From Nevskia sp. (GTDB lineage: Bacteria; Pseudomonadota; Gammaproteobacteria; Nevskiales; Nevskiaceae): a DNA stretch of 64,000 bases. The position numbers were made by a program, and so were the translations under genes. The stretch covers positions 186,001-250,000 of the forward strand of contig JAKFUK010000003.1 in assembly GCA_021732745.1 (NCBI GenBank), in the 5' to 3' direction. A model generated the notes under the pieces. The model worked only from the letters and a program-made list of their open reading frames with translations, had not been told where the DNA came from and ran no database searches. This document shows positions 18,333 through 27,034 of the stretch, one piece after another (within the stretch, counting starts at the first letter, position 1; each line of letters opens with the position of its first letter).

Positions 18333-18926
18333 TCAGGCGTGAGACGTGAGGCGTGAGGCGTGGATGCCGAAGCGGGCCAGCAGTTCTGCCGTCTCGTACA
18401 GCGGGAGGCCGACGATGTTGGTGTAGCTGCCGTGCACGGCACGAACCCAGCGTGCGGCGTAGCCCTGAATGCCGTAGGCACCGGCCTTGTCGAGCGGCTC
18501 GCCGCTGTCGGCGTAGCGGCGGGCGTCGTCGGGATCTATGTCGCCGAACACGACTTCGGTGGTCGCCACCACGGTTTCCAGCCGCGCGCCGTGGATCACG
18601 GCGACTGCACTGACAACCTGATGAGCGCGATTGGCGAGCTTCAGCAGCATCGCCACCGCGTCATCGGCATCGCGCGGCTTGCCGAGGATCACCCCGTCGA
18701 TCGCGACATCGGTATCGGCGGCCAGCACCGGAATGTCGAGTGTCGCGTTGGCAGCCCCGGCGCGAGCCTTGGCGATGGCGGTTTCCAGCGCGTAATCCTG
18801 CGGCGACTGGCCGGGGCGCGGCACTTCGGGTACGTCGCCGTCGATCAGCGCGTGACGCAGCCCCAGCGCCGCAAGGAATGCGGCACGACGCGGCGAGCGC
18901 GAAGCGAGATAGAGCTGGACCGACAT
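18333..18926 (-). CDS. maf: Maf-family nucleoside triphosphate pyrophosphatase (YhdE type)
   Basis: 197-residue house-cleaning pyrophosphatase that hydrolyses dTTP/UTP and modified pyrimidine nucleotides. The signature LASRSPRRAAFLAALG is at the N-terminus; AADTDVAIDGVILGKP and GEPLDKAGAYGIQGY are the conserved catalytic blocks. The usual end lies near the residues ARFGI; about nine extra residues (HASRLTSHA) come from a CTCACGC-type heptamer repeat at the 3' end. It stops 5 nt before rng, forming the conserved maf-rng unit. Confidence 0.93.
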   Translation of the reverse strand: MSVQLYLASRSPRRAAFLAALGLRHALIDGDVPEVPRPGQSPQDYALETAIAKARAGAANATLDIPVLAADTDVAIDGVILGKPRDADDAVAMLLKLANRAHQVVSAVAVIHGARLETVVATTEVVFGDIDPDDARRYADSGEPLDKAGAYGIQGYAARWVRAVHGSYTNIVGLPLYETAELLARFGIHASRLTSHA

Positions 18927-19015
18927 GAGCCGTCGTTGGGAATCATTGGCGTTGACCGCATTGTCGGCGATTCCTGCCTTGGCTGTGAACGGGGTGGCGC
19001 CGGACGTTAAAAGCA

Positions 19016-19142
19016 GGTCTCACGCGGAGAACGCAGAGGACGCGGAGAAAAGCCAAGGCGAGAAAACAATTGGGGTCAGATACACATTGTTTTTTTGTTT
19101 TCTCAGCGTCCTCCGCGTTCTCCGCGTTCTCCGCGTGAGAAA
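19016..19142. repeat. Palindromic repeat element E3 (family A)
   Basis: Left arm TCACGCGGAGAACGCAGAGG (from 19019), right arm ending CTCCGCGTGAGAAA (19142). The loop side contains TTGGGGTCAGATACACATTG, a motif of the GGGGTCAGA type known from repeats linked to Y1/REP transposases. It lies upstream of maf and downstream of the DUF4124-like gene. Confidence 0.8.
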
Positions 19143-19155
19143 ACGCTTTCAGGGT

Positions 19156-19773
19156 TCAGCCGCCCGCCGAGCCCTTCAACTCGCGAAACCGCACGATGTC
19201 GCGCGCGAAATCGAGGACGATGCGGGCGCGGTCCTGGCGGATGCGGGCCACGGCCTTGAGGTGGTCGGCTTCGGCGATGGTGAATTCGTCGATCCGCGCT
19301 TGCAGCCTCGGGTCGATGGTGACGGCGGCTTTCGGGATACGCAGCCGCAAGTCGGACAGCGAGGCGCGAGTATCGGCCAACGCTTTCTCGGCCAGCCGCA
19401 GCCGGGAATCGAGATCGGTGAGGCGATCGTCGCGGGCGCGTTCGATGTCCGGCACGGCGTTGTAGGCCTGCAACAGATAACGGTCGTAGGCGATGCGCTG
19501 CTCGGTTTCGCGGCGGAGCTTCGCTTCCGCTTCGATCTGCGCGGCCGTTTTCTGCGCCGGCACCACGCGGGTGACCACGCCGCGCTGGTCGATCAGCTCG
19601 CGCTGTCGGCGCGCTTCCGACGGCGGCACCACATCGCCGCAGACTTTCTGGCCGCGATCATCGTTCCAGCATTGCACCGGGGCGCGGCGCGCTTGGGCGT
19701 CGACCACGAGCGGCAAGGTGAGGCCGAACAGCAGCGCCACCGCAGCAAGTCGACGCGGCAGGCGCTCAGGCAA
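19156..19773 (-). CDS. Exported DUF4124-like protein of unknown function
   Basis: About 205 residues with a hydrophobic export signal (RRLAAVALLFGLTLPLVVDAQA). A short segment with two Cys (VQCWNDDRGQKVCGD) resembles DUF4124 proteins, and a long alpha-helical, probably coiled-coil region follows (IEAEAKLRRETEQR to the end). I prefer the TTG at 19773, which overlaps the pyrE stop by a few bases; an ATG at 19836 would overlap pyrE by 71 nt and push the signal peptide too far in. No clear Shine-Dalgarno supports either start. Likely periplasmic; function unknown. Confidence 0.7.
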   Translation of the reverse strand: MPERLPRRLAAVALLFGLTLPLVVDAQARRAPVQCWNDDRGQKVCGDVVPPSEARRQRELIDQRGVVTRVVPAQKTAAQIEAEAKLRRETEQRIAYDRYLLQAYNAVPDIERARDDRLTDLDSRLRLAEKALADTRASLSDLRLRIPKAAVTIDPRLQARIDEFTIAEADHLKAVARIRQDRARIVLDFARDIVRFRELKGSAGG

Positions 19774-20413
19774 CGCCGTAACGCCGCTGATAATCGGCAA
19801 TCGCCGAGACCACCTCCGCCCGTCCGCCCTGTTCATCCAGGTAGCCGAGCAAGTCCTGGACCGTGACCAGGGAAATCACCGGAAGTCCTGTCTTTTCAAC
19901 AAGTTCCGCGACCGCCGCACGACCGTTGGCGCCGACTTCCTGACGATCCAGGGCAGTCACGGCCAGAACCGGGCGGGCTCCCGCAGCCAGCAGCAGGCCA
20001 TGCGATTCGCGCAGTGCGGTGCCCGCGGTCAGCACGTCATCGACCACCACGACTCTTGCGCCCTTCACATCGGCACCGACCAGCACCCCGCCCTCGCCGT
20101 GATCCTTGGCTTCCTTGCGGTTGTAGGCGAAGGGCACGTCGCGGCCGGTGAGTTCAGCGAAGGCGATGCTGACTGCCGCCGCCAGCGGAATGCCCTTGTA
20201 GGCCGGGCCGAACAGCAGATCGAATGCGACGCCGTGGGCGAGCAAGGCTTCGGCATAGGCGCGACCGAGTGCACGCAGCGCCGCACCGGAGGAAATTTTG
20301 CCGAGATTGAAGAAATACGGGCTGATCCGGCCGGACTTCAGCGTGAACTGGCCAAATTTCAGCACTTCGGCCTGCAAGGCGAGGTCGAGGAAGGTGGTTT
20401 GGTACGGCTTCAT
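19766..20413 (-). CDS. pyrE: Orotate phosphoribosyltransferase
   Basis: 215 residues, standard for the bacterial enzyme. It joins orotate to PRPP to give OMP in pyrimidine synthesis. The PRPP-binding motif VVVVDDVLTAGTALRES and the flexible catalytic loop NRKEAKDHGEGG are both present. It is divergent from xthA, with a 152-nt gap that must contain both promoters. No attenuator-like U-rich hairpin is obvious in that gap. Confidence 0.95.
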   Translation of the reverse strand: MKPYQTTFLDLALQAEVLKFGQFTLKSGRISPYFFNLGKISSGAALRALGRAYAEALLAHGVAFDLLFGPAYKGIPLAAAVSIAFAELTGRDVPFAYNRKEAKDHGEGGVLVGADVKGARVVVVDDVLTAGTALRESHGLLLAAGARPVLAVTALDRQEVGANGRAAVAELVEKTGLPVISLVTVQDLLGYLDEQGGRAEVVSAIADYQRRYGVA

Positions 20414-20565
20414 GCAGTTCGCGTCGGTCGGTCAGATCAAGGTTCGGCGGCCGTGCAGCGTCCGCCGGGTGCAGCATTTCCGGATTTTCGCACACGGCGC
20501 AAGTGCCGCAGCAGCGGGCTGCGCTAGCATTCGGCGCACCGTTACCACCCTCGGTCGCCAAATCC

Positions 20566-21342
20566 ATGCGCGTCATTTCGATCAACACCAACGGCATTCG
20601 TTCCGCTGCCAAAAAAGGCTTTTTCGACTGGCTGGCGACCACCCAGGCCGATTACGTCTGCATTCAGGAAACCAAGGCCCAGCCGGAAGACCTTGCAGGC
20701 GATGAAACATTTGCGCCGGCCGGCTATTCCGCGTACTTCCGAAGTGCGGTGAAGAAGGGCTATTCGGGGGTGGCGATCTACGCACGGCAGACGCCGGACG
20801 CGGTGCTCGACACGCTCGGCGCTGCCGAATTCGACGACGAAGGCCGCTATCTGGAACTGCGCCGGGGCAATCTGTCGGTGGTGTCGCTGTATCTGCCTTC
20901 GGGTTCGTCGGGGCCGGAGCGGCAGGCGTCGAAAGACCGTTTTCTGGCGTTTTTCCTGCCGAAACTGCGCGAATGGAAGGCTTCAGGGCGCGATTACGTG
21001 ATCTGCGGCGACTGGAACATCGCCCACACGAAAATCGACATCAAGAACTGGCGCTCGAACCAGAAGAACTCCGGCTTCCTGCCGCATGAGCGGGCCTGGC
21101 TCGACAGCTTGTTCGGCGAGGTCGGTTTTGTTGACGGCTTTCGCGCCAAGCACCCAACGCTCGAAGGCGAGGCCTACAGCTGGTGGTCGAATCGCGGCAA
21201 TGCCTATACGAACAATGTCGGCTGGCGCATCGACTACCAGATCGTCACGCCGTCGATGGCCAGCCGCATCACCGAGGCCGCCGTCTACAAGAACGCCAAG
21301 TTTTCCGACCATGCGCCGGTGGTCATCGACTACGCCGACTGA
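20566..21342 (+). CDS. xthA: Exodeoxyribonuclease III-type AP endonuclease
   Basis: 258-residue member of the endonuclease/exonuclease/phosphatase family, acting in base-excision repair. Typical motifs are INTNGIRSA, the metal ligand in QETKAQ, CGDWNIAHTKIDIKNW, and WRIDYQIVTP followed by SDHAPVVIDY with the catalytic Asp/His. The ATG at 20566 was chosen because the core begins immediately (RVISINTNG). The 3' end overlaps the convergent permease gene by 13 bp. Confidence 0.93.
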   Translation: MRVISINTNGIRSAAKKGFFDWLATTQADYVCIQETKAQPEDLAGDETFAPAGYSAYFRSAVKKGYSGVAIYARQTPDAVLDTLGAAEFDDEGRYLELRRGNLSVVSLYLPSGSSGPERQASKDRFLAFFLPKLREWKASGRDYVICGDWNIAHTKIDIKNWRSNQKNSGFLPHERAWLDSLFGEVGFVDGFRAKHPTLEGEAYSWWSNRGNAYTNNVGWRIDYQIVTPSMASRITEAAVYKNAKFSDHAPVVIDYAD

Positions 21343-22646
21343 TCGGCGTCCGGCGTCGGAATCGACCCGTCGATCAAGCCGGCGCGCCACATCCAGGCGA
21401 ACAGCAGCACGCCGGGCAGGGCTGCGAGCGTGGTCATCACATAGAACTCGACATAACCGAGCGATTCGATCAGCGCCCCGGCGGTGGAGCCGGTCAGCAG
21501 CCGGCCGACCACCGAGGTGGCGGCCGACAGCAGGGCGAACTGGGTGGCCGTGAAGCTCAGCGAACACAGGGCTGACAGGTAGGCGACGATCACCACGCCG
21601 CCGATGCCGCTGGCGGTGTTCTCGAAGCCGATGGTGAAGGCCAGGAAGCCGGGGCTGTGGCCGATGGCGGCGAGTGCAGCGAAACTGAGGTTCGATGCCG
21701 CCATCAACAGCAGGGCGATCAGCACCGAACGCTTCATGCCGAGCCGCGCGTAGAGCACGCCGCCGATGAAGATGCCGACCAGATAGGCGATGAAGCCGAC
21801 GCCGACATCGTAGGTGGCGATCTCGTCATTGCTGAACTTCAGATCGTTGAGCAGCAGGCGCAGGGTCAGGTTGGCGAGGGTGTCGCCGATCTTGTGCAGC
21901 AGCACGAACAGCAGCACCAGCCAGGCACCCTGACGGCGGAAGAAATCCGCCAGCGGCCCGATCACCGCCACTCCGAACTGCGAAAATCCTTTCGCGACAA
22001 TGGCTTGCCGGCGCCTGGGCGGCTCGCCCAGCACCAGGCCGACGGCCATCGCCGGCAGCACCAGCAGCGCGCACAGGCCGTAGCCGAGCGCCCAGCCGGC
22101 GCGGTCGGCGACCAGCAAGGCGAGGGTCGCCGCCGTCACCGAGCCGATCCGCCAGCCGTACTGCGACATGCCGGAGCCGACGCCGAGCTGTTCGGGCGTC
22201 AGCAGTTCGATGCGATAGGCGTCGATGACGATGTCGAAAGTCGAACCCGCCACGCCGACCAGGATGGCGGCCAGCGCCACCGTTCGCAGCCCGTCCTGCG
22301 GTGTCACCAGGCCCAGAAAGATGACGCTGGCCGCCACCAGCAGGCCGGAAAACCACAGCCACGAAACCCGCTGGCCCACGCGGCCCAGGCCCGGCAGTCG
22401 CAGTTGATCGACCAGCGGCGCCCACAGGAATTTCAGGTTGTAGACCAGAAAGGCCAGCGAAAACGCCGTCACCGTGCGCTTGGTGATGCCGTCCTGGGCC
22501 AGCCGCGTGGTCAGGGTCGCGCCGATCATCGCGTAGGGAAACCCTGAGGACATGCCGAGCAGGAGTGCGGCCAGCGGGGCGCGTTCGGAATACGGCCGGA
22601 TGCTGGCAGGCAGGTGGTCGCGCCAGTTCGGGGTCACAGTGGTCAT
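21330..22646 (-). CDS. AmpG-like MFS permease
   Basis: 438 residues with about 12 hydrophobic segments. The N-terminal LLLGMSSGFPYAMIGATLTTRLAQDGI and the LKFLWAPLVDQLRLP block are typical of AmpG permeases, which bring anhydromuropeptides into the cytoplasm for cell-wall recycling. It is shorter than E. coli AmpG (491). The ATG at 22646 was chosen because the hydrophobic core begins soon after and the upstream frame runs into a palindromic repeat. No ampC/ampR is nearby, so a role in beta-lactamase induction is not supported here. Confidence 0.82.
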   Translation of the reverse strand: MTTVTPNWRDHLPASIRPYSERAPLAALLLGMSSGFPYAMIGATLTTRLAQDGITKRTVTAFSLAFLVYNLKFLWAPLVDQLRLPGLGRVGQRVSWLWFSGLLVAASVIFLGLVTPQDGLRTVALAAILVGVAGSTFDIVIDAYRIELLTPEQLGVGSGMSQYGWRIGSVTAATLALLVADRAGWALGYGLCALLVLPAMAVGLVLGEPPRRRQAIVAKGFSQFGVAVIGPLADFFRRQGAWLVLLFVLLHKIGDTLANLTLRLLLNDLKFSNDEIATYDVGVGFIAYLVGIFIGGVLYARLGMKRSVLIALLLMAASNLSFAALAAIGHSPGFLAFTIGFENTASGIGGVVIVAYLSALCSLSFTATQFALLSAATSVVGRLLTGSTAGALIESLGYVEFYVMTTLAALPGVLLFAWMWRAGLIDGSIPTPDADQSA

Positions 22647-22753
22647 CGCGGCGGGGCGTGGGTGTCCGGCGAGCTGGGCAGCGATCGCGGACGACAGGGC
22701 GGAGTCCCCGGATGTTCTCACAGCCGGACCGCCCACCGATTCGCCATCCCCGC

Positions 22754-22822
22754 GTAGGTCCGGATTCATCCGGACGCTTTTTGGGGGGGCCGGCCCTGTT
22801 GTCCGGATGAATCCGGACCTAC
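22754..22822. repeat. Perfect inverted repeat of a REP-like sequence
   Basis: Two 22-nt arms, 22754-22775 and 22801-22822, are exact reverse complements around a 25-nt spacer. Each arm begins (or ends) with the GTAG tetranucleotide and contains GTCCGGATTCATCCGGAC, itself nearly palindromic. This is the layout of a REP doublet. It differs in sequence from the two REP families near the RAYT genes. It lies between the permease start and arsR. Confidence 0.8.
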
Positions 22823-22846
22823 GGATGACGGCTTGTCTTCATTTAT

Positions 22847-22870
22847 ATATTTCGATTAATGTTGAAATAT
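22847..22870. promoter_or_regulatory. Candidate ArsR operator
   Basis: ATATTTC and GAAATAT form a 7-bp inverted repeat with a 10-bp spacer in an AT-rich stretch. The right arm touches the arsR start codon. ArsR-family repressors bind such palindromes over their own promoter and release on binding As(III). Binding here is inferred. Confidence 0.5.
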
Positions 22871-23204
22871 GGAAATGAAAGACGCTGTCGTCGCGCTTGC
22901 CGCGATGGCGCAGGAAACCCGGCTCGCGGTGTTCCGGGCGCTGGTGGTGGCCGGGCCGGAGGGCTTGTCGGCCGGGCGGATTGCCGATGCGCTGGCGGTC
23001 GCTCCGGCGACGCTGTCATTCCATCTGAAGGAACTCGACCGCGCGGGCTTGGTCACCGCCCGTCAGGACGGCCGCTACGTGCTGTATTCCGCGAATTTCG
23101 CGCAGATGAACGCGCTGCTGGGCTTCCTGACCGCGAATTGCTGCCGGGGCGCGGTCGATGATTGCGCACCGGCCGCCCTCTGCTGCCCGCCCGACCATGC
23201 GTGA
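22869..23204 (+). CDS. arsR: ArsR-family arsenite-responsive repressor
   Basis: 111-residue winged-helix repressor. The recognition segment is VAPATLSFHLKELDRAGLV, followed by the wing (ARQDGRYVLYS). Cysteine pairs near the C-terminus (NCCRG and LCCPP) are candidate As(III) ligands, placed as in C-terminal-site ArsR variants rather than in the alpha-3 CVC motif. A second ATG two codons downstream is equally possible. It is first in the arsR-channel-arsC-arsH operon and overlaps the channel gene by 8 nt. Confidence 0.88.
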   Translation: MEMKDAVVALAAMAQETRLAVFRALVVAGPEGLSAGRIADALAVAPATLSFHLKELDRAGLVTARQDGRYVLYSANFAQMNALLGFLTANCCRGAVDDCAPAALCCPPDHA

Positions 23205-23880
23205 TCCCGGTCTTGCCCGCGCGCTGGCGGCGGAGTTCATCGGCAGCGCGTGGCTGCTGGCGGTGGTGGTCGGCTCCGGAATCATGGGCGAGCGTCTGAG
23301 TGCCGGGAACACCGCACTCGCCCTGCTCGCCAATGCCATCGCCACCGGCTGCGCACTGCTGGTGCTGATCGTGATCTTTGCGCCGCTGTCCGGTGCCCAC
23401 TTCAATCCGGCGGTGTCGGCGGCGTTCTGGTCGCGCGGCGAGCTGCCGGTCCGCCGTCTGCTCGCCTACGCACCGGCGCAATTGCTGGGGGCACTGGTCG
23501 GGGTGGCGATCGCCCACGGCATGTTCGAGTTGCCGATCGTGCAGGCCAGCCAGCACGGGCGCAGCGGCGGCGCGCAGTGGCTGGGCGAGTTCGTGGCCAC
23601 CGCCGGCCTGGTGCTGACCATCCTCGGCTCGATCGCCGCCCGCCCGGCATGGACGCCGCTGCTGGTGGCGGGCTATATCACCGCCGCCTACTGGTTCACC
23701 TCGTCGACCTCGTTCGCCAACCCTGCGGTGACCATCGCGCGGTCGTTCACCGACAGCTTCGCCGGCATCGCGCCCGGCGATGTCGCCGGCTTCATCGTCG
23801 CCCAGATGTTCGGTGCCGCGGCTGCGGCGTGGCTTGGCGGCTGGCTCTGGCCCTCAACAGAAAATTCAATGAAATCATGA
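23197..23880 (+). CDS. Aquaglyceroporin-like channel (AqpS type) of the ars operon
   Basis: 227-residue MIP-family channel with about six membrane helices. Both NPA boxes are intact (HFNPAVS and FANPAVTIAR), including the Arg after the second box. In rhizobial ars operons AqpS lets As(III) produced by ArsC leave the cell, or lets methylated arsenicals through. The ATG at 23197 was chosen because the first helix follows it. It overlaps arsR by 8 nt and its stop overlaps arsC (ATGA). No arsB or acr3 pump gene is present. Confidence 0.88.
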   Translation: MRDPGLARALAAEFIGSAWLLAVVVGSGIMGERLSAGNTALALLANAIATGCALLVLIVIFAPLSGAHFNPAVSAAFWSRGELPVRRLLAYAPAQLLGALVGVAIAHGMFELPIVQASQHGRSGGAQWLGEFVATAGLVLTILGSIAARPAWTPLLVAGYITAAYWFTSSTSFANPAVTIARSFTDSFAGIAPGDVAGFIVAQMFGAAAAAWLGGWLWPSTENSMKS

Positions 23881-24302
23881 GCATCACGATCTATCACAAC
23901 CCCGCCTGCGGCACTTCGCGCAACACCCTGGCGATGATCCGCAACGCCGGCATCGAGCCCAAGGTGATCGAATACCTGAAGACGCCGCCCGATCGCGCCA
24001 CGCTTGTCGACCTGATCGCGCGGACCGGCCAGCCGGTGCGCGCGCTGCTGCGCGACAAGGGCTCGCCGTACGACGACCTGGGCCTTGCCGATCCGAAGTG
24101 GAGCGATGCGGAGCTGGTGGACTTCATGCTCGCCCACCCGATCCTCATCAACCGGCCGCTGGTGGTGACGCCGCTGGGCGTGGCCCTGTGCAGGCCGTCG
24201 GAAAAGGTGCTCGACCTGCTGACCGCCGCTCAGCGCGGTGCCTTCAGCAAGGAAGACGGCGAAGCGGTGGTCGATGCCGAGGGCCGTCGTGTCAAACCTT
24301 GA
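23877..24302 (+). CDS. arsC: Arsenate reductase, glutaredoxin-dependent type
   Basis: 141 residues, the length of R773-type ArsC. It reduces As(V) to As(III) with glutathione and glutaredoxin. The catalytic cysteine is Cys11 in [12 protein letters not shown]. The [24 protein letters not shown] block holds the conserved Arg residues that bind arsenate. It overlaps the upstream channel gene (ATGA) and arsH by 14 nt. Confidence 0.94.
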   Translation: MSITIYHNPACGTSRNTLAMIRNAGIEPKVIEYLKTPPDRATLVDLIARTGQPVRALLRDKGSPYDDLGLADPKWSDAELVDFMLAHPILINRPLVVTPLGVALCRPSEKVLDLLTAAQRGAFSKEDGEAVVDAEGRRVKP

Positions 24303-25008
24303 GCAACTGCCGAATGTCGACGCCGGCGAATTCCGGGTACCGACGATCGAGGCGCTGACGCCCGTCGCGCGTGCCAGCCACCCGCCGCGCATCCTGCTGC
24401 TCTACGGCTCGCTCCGGACCCGCTCGTTCAGCCGCCTGCTGAGCTTCGAAGCCGCGCGCCTGCTGCGGGCGATGGGCTGCGAAACGCGAATTTTCGATCC
24501 CGAAGGCCTGCCGCTGCCGGACGGCGCGCCGGACACGCATCCCAAGGTCGTCGAACTGCGCGAACTGGCGGCCTGGTGCGAAGGCATGGTCTGGACCTCG
24601 CCGGAGCGCCACGGCGCGATGACCGGCATTCTCAAGTCTCAGATCGACTGGCTGCCGCTCAACATCGGCGCAGTGCGCCCGACGCAGGGCAAGACGCTGG
24701 CGGTGATGGAAGTCAGCGGCGGGTCGCAGTCGTTCAACGCGGTCAACCAGATGCGCATCCTGGGTCGATGGATGCGGATGATCACCATCCCCAACCAGTC
24801 TTCGGTCGCCAAGGCCTTCCTCGAATTCGACGAGCACGACCGCATGAAACCGTCGAGCTACTACGAGCGCGTGGTCGACGTGATGGAGGAACTGGTCAAG
24901 TTCACCCTGCTGACCCGCGACGTCGCGGCCCATCTCGTCGATCGCTACAGCGAACGTCGCGAATCGGCTGCGGAACTCGCCAAGCGGGTCAATCAGCGGG
25001 CGATCTGA
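24289..25008 (+). CDS. arsH: ArsH NADPH-dependent FMN reductase / organoarsenical oxidase
   Basis: 239-residue flavoprotein. The FMN-binding loop is [34 protein letters not shown] and [29 protein letters not shown] are hallmark ArsH blocks. ArsH oxidises trivalent methylarsenicals and gives general protection against arsenicals. The GTG at 24289 is preferred because a GAGGG ribosome-binding site lies 5 nt upstream; an ATG at 24274 is the alternative. It is the last gene of the ars operon. Confidence 0.92.
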   Translation: MSNLEQLPNVDAGEFRVPTIEALTPVARASHPPRILLLYGSLRTRSFSRLLSFEAARLLRAMGCETRIFDPEGLPLPDGAPDTHPKVVELRELAAWCEGMVWTSPERHGAMTGILKSQIDWLPLNIGAVRPTQGKTLAVMEVSGGSQSFNAVNQMRILGRWMRMITIPNQSSVAKAFLEFDEHDRMKPSSYYERVVDVMEELVKFTLLTRDVAAHLVDRYSERRESAAELAKRVNQRAI

Positions 25009-25020
25009 CGCGAGAAGCGA

Positions 25021-25136
25021 TTCTCACGCGGAGAACGCAAAGGACGCAGAGAACGGCAAAAGCGAGAAAACTCTTTATCGAAAAGCTTCTCTCGCTTTGG
25101 TTTTTCTCTGCGTCCTTTGCGTTCTCCGCGTGAGGC
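25021..25136. repeat. Palindromic repeat element E4 (family A)
   Basis: Left arm TTCTCACGCGGAGAACGCAA from 25021, right arm ending GCGTTCTCCGCGTGAG near 25134, with an AGCGAGAAAA/TTCTCTCGCTTT inner part. It lies between the convergent arsH and manC-type genes, where it could act as a two-way terminator, though no T-run follows directly. Confidence 0.85.
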
Positions 25137-25188
25137 CATCCTTTCGCTTTTTTCCCAGCGAGAGAAATCGCGTCAGGCCGTCAGATGT

Positions 25189-26628
25189 TTACGGCATGCC
25201 CGCCGGCACCGGCGTCCGCCCGTAAACATCCTCGAATCGCACGATGTCGTCCTCGCCCAGATAGCTGCCGGATTGCACTTCGATCAGTTCCAGCGGCAGC
25301 TTGCCGGGGTTTTCCAGGCGGTGGGTGTGGCCGAGCGGGATGTAGGTGGACTGGTCCTCGCCGAGCAGGAACACCTTGTCGCCATTGGTGACCCGGGCCG
25401 TGCCGCTGACCACCACCCAGTGCTCGGCGCGGTGGTGGTGCATCTGCAAGCTGAGCTTTTCGCCGGGCTTGACCATGATCCGCTTGACCTGGAAGCGGTC
25501 GGCCAGGGAAATCGTTTCGTACCAGCCCCAGGGCCGGTAGACGCGCGGCCGGGCCACGGCTTCGCTGCGCTGGGCGGCCTTGAGCCGGGTGACGATCTTC
25601 TTGACGTCCTGCAAGCGGTCGCGGGAGGCGACCAGCACCGCGTCGATGGTTTCGACGATCACCGTGTCGGTCAGCCCCAGCGCGGTGACCAGGCGGTGCG
25701 AGCCGTGGACCAGGGTGCCGTCGCAGTCCTCGAACATGACATCGCCGCGGGCGACATTGCCGCGCGCGTCGACGTCCGGCAGCTTGGCGAGATAGTTCCA
25801 GGAACCGATGTCGTCCCAGCCGGCGTCGAGGGTGACCAGCGCCGCCTTGTCGGTTTTTTCCATCACCGCGTAGTCGATCGACTCATTGCGCGCTTCGCGG
25901 AACGAAGGCCCGTGCAGGCGCACGAAATCCATCTCGCGGCTGCCCTCGGCCAGCGCTTTCTGGCAGGCGGCGAGCATGTCGGGCTCCAGACGCTGGACTT
26001 CGTCGAGGAACACATCGGCGCGGAACAGGAACATGCCGCCGTTCCAGTAGTAGTCACCGGCAGCGAGGAAGGCTTCGGCCTTCGCCAGCGGCGGCTTTTC
26101 GACGAATTCGGCGATCTGGCGAGCGCCTTCGACCGATACCGCAGCACCGGCGCGGATGTAGCCGAAACCGGTTTCCGGATGGGTGGGCTGGATACCGAAG
26201 CTGACGATATGTCCGGCTTTCGCGGCTTCGATGGCGATCGCGGAGGCTTTTGCGAAGGCCTCGGCATCGGGAATCACATGATCGGCGGCCATCACGAACA
26301 GCACGGTGTCGTGACCGTGGAGTTCGGTGGCCAGCAGCGCAGCACAAGTCGCTGCCGGGCCGGTGTTGCGGCCTTCCGGCTCCAGCAGCACCCGGGCACC
26401 GGTCATGTCGACGGCGCGCAGTTGCTCGGCCACCACGAAGCGGTGCTGTTCGGCGCAGATCGCCAGCGGCGCCACCACGCCGGGCAGCGCTTGGGTGCGC
26501 AGGGCGGTGTTCTGCAGCAGGCTGTTGTCGTCAGTCAGCGCCAGGAACTGCTTCGGGTAGTGCTCGCGCGACAGCGGCCACAGCCGGGAGCCCGTGCCGC
26601 CGGCAAGTAGGACAGGGAGCAGCGTCAT
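25189..26628 (-). CDS. Bifunctional mannose-1-phosphate guanylyltransferase / mannose-6-phosphate isomerase
   Basis: 479 residues, type II PMI-GMP. The N-terminal nucleotidyltransferase has GGTGSRLWPLSREHYPKQFL and FVEKP. The C-terminal cupin carries the isomerase zinc site (PGEKLSLQMHHHRAEHWVVVSG). Together they supply GDP-mannose for surface polysaccharides (genes named manC, cpsB or algA in relatives). The ATG at 26628 has an AAGGAA site 8 nt upstream. No other polysaccharide genes are in the window. Confidence 0.93.
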   Translation of the reverse strand: MTLLPVLLAGGTGSRLWPLSREHYPKQFLALTDDNSLLQNTALRTQALPGVVAPLAICAEQHRFVVAEQLRAVDMTGARVLLEPEGRNTGPAATCAALLATELHGHDTVLFVMAADHVIPDAEAFAKASAIAIEAAKAGHIVSFGIQPTHPETGFGYIRAGAAVSVEGARQIAEFVEKPPLAKAEAFLAAGDYYWNGGMFLFRADVFLDEVQRLEPDMLAACQKALAEGSREMDFVRLHGPSFREARNESIDYAVMEKTDKAALVTLDAGWDDIGSWNYLAKLPDVDARGNVARGDVMFEDCDGTLVHGSHRLVTALGLTDTVIVETIDAVLVASRDRLQDVKKIVTRLKAAQRSEAVARPRVYRPWGWYETISLADRFQVKRIMVKPGEKLSLQMHHHRAEHWVVVSGTARVTNGDKVFLLGEDQSTYIPLGHTHRLENPGKLPLELIEVQSGSYLGEDDIVRFEDVYGRTPVPAGMP

Positions 26629-26985
26629 GAAATATTCCTTGAAAGGTCTGCTGAAGGGAGCGAAGGTTCGGCGACGGCGGGTCGCGCGGCAGGTGTCGAG
26701 TTTATCGCTGCCGGGCGGTCGATCCGTGGTCGGCCGGCGGCCGGCCGATTTTCCCGACGGCAGCCGGGCCGGGCGCGATCTGCGCAGCAAGTCCGATGCC
26801 TGCGCTGGGACCACCCACAAACGCTGGCAAAGCGCAGTGAAAGCCGGAACTGCGACGCGGCTGCGACCGCTCGTCGGCCGATCAGCGACAGACCCTGCGC
26901 CGGGACCGCCGGCACCCGGCCTGACGCCCTGAATCCGGGCGGCGACCGGCGGCAACAACTGCAATCGGAACGATGGCTTAGCAGT
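26629..26985. other. Long intergenic region without a recognisable gene
   Basis: This GC-rich stretch between the divergent guanylyltransferase and nrdA genes shows no supported coding frame. It must hold the promoter of the guanylyltransferase gene. A GC palindrome (CGGCCGGCGGCCGGCCG, near 26738) is the only clear structure. Confidence 0.5.
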
Positions 26986-26994
26986 TTGTCCACA
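26986..26994 (+). promoter_or_regulatory. DnaA-box-like site upstream of nrdA
   Basis: TTGTCCACA differs by one base from the DnaA box TTATNCACA. A related sequence, TTTTCCACTG, follows about 4 nt later. In E. coli nrdAB is activated by DnaA from boxes in its promoter, so a similar link is plausible here. Confidence 0.45.
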
Positions 26995-27034
26995 GCTTTT
27001 CCACTGGGCATCCCATCACGGTGCACAGCTTTGG

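Noticed and set aside
26986..27010. Possible replication origin
   Set aside because: Only one or two DnaA-box-like sites and no dnaA/dnaN or AT-rich unwinding region; better explained as nrdA regulation.
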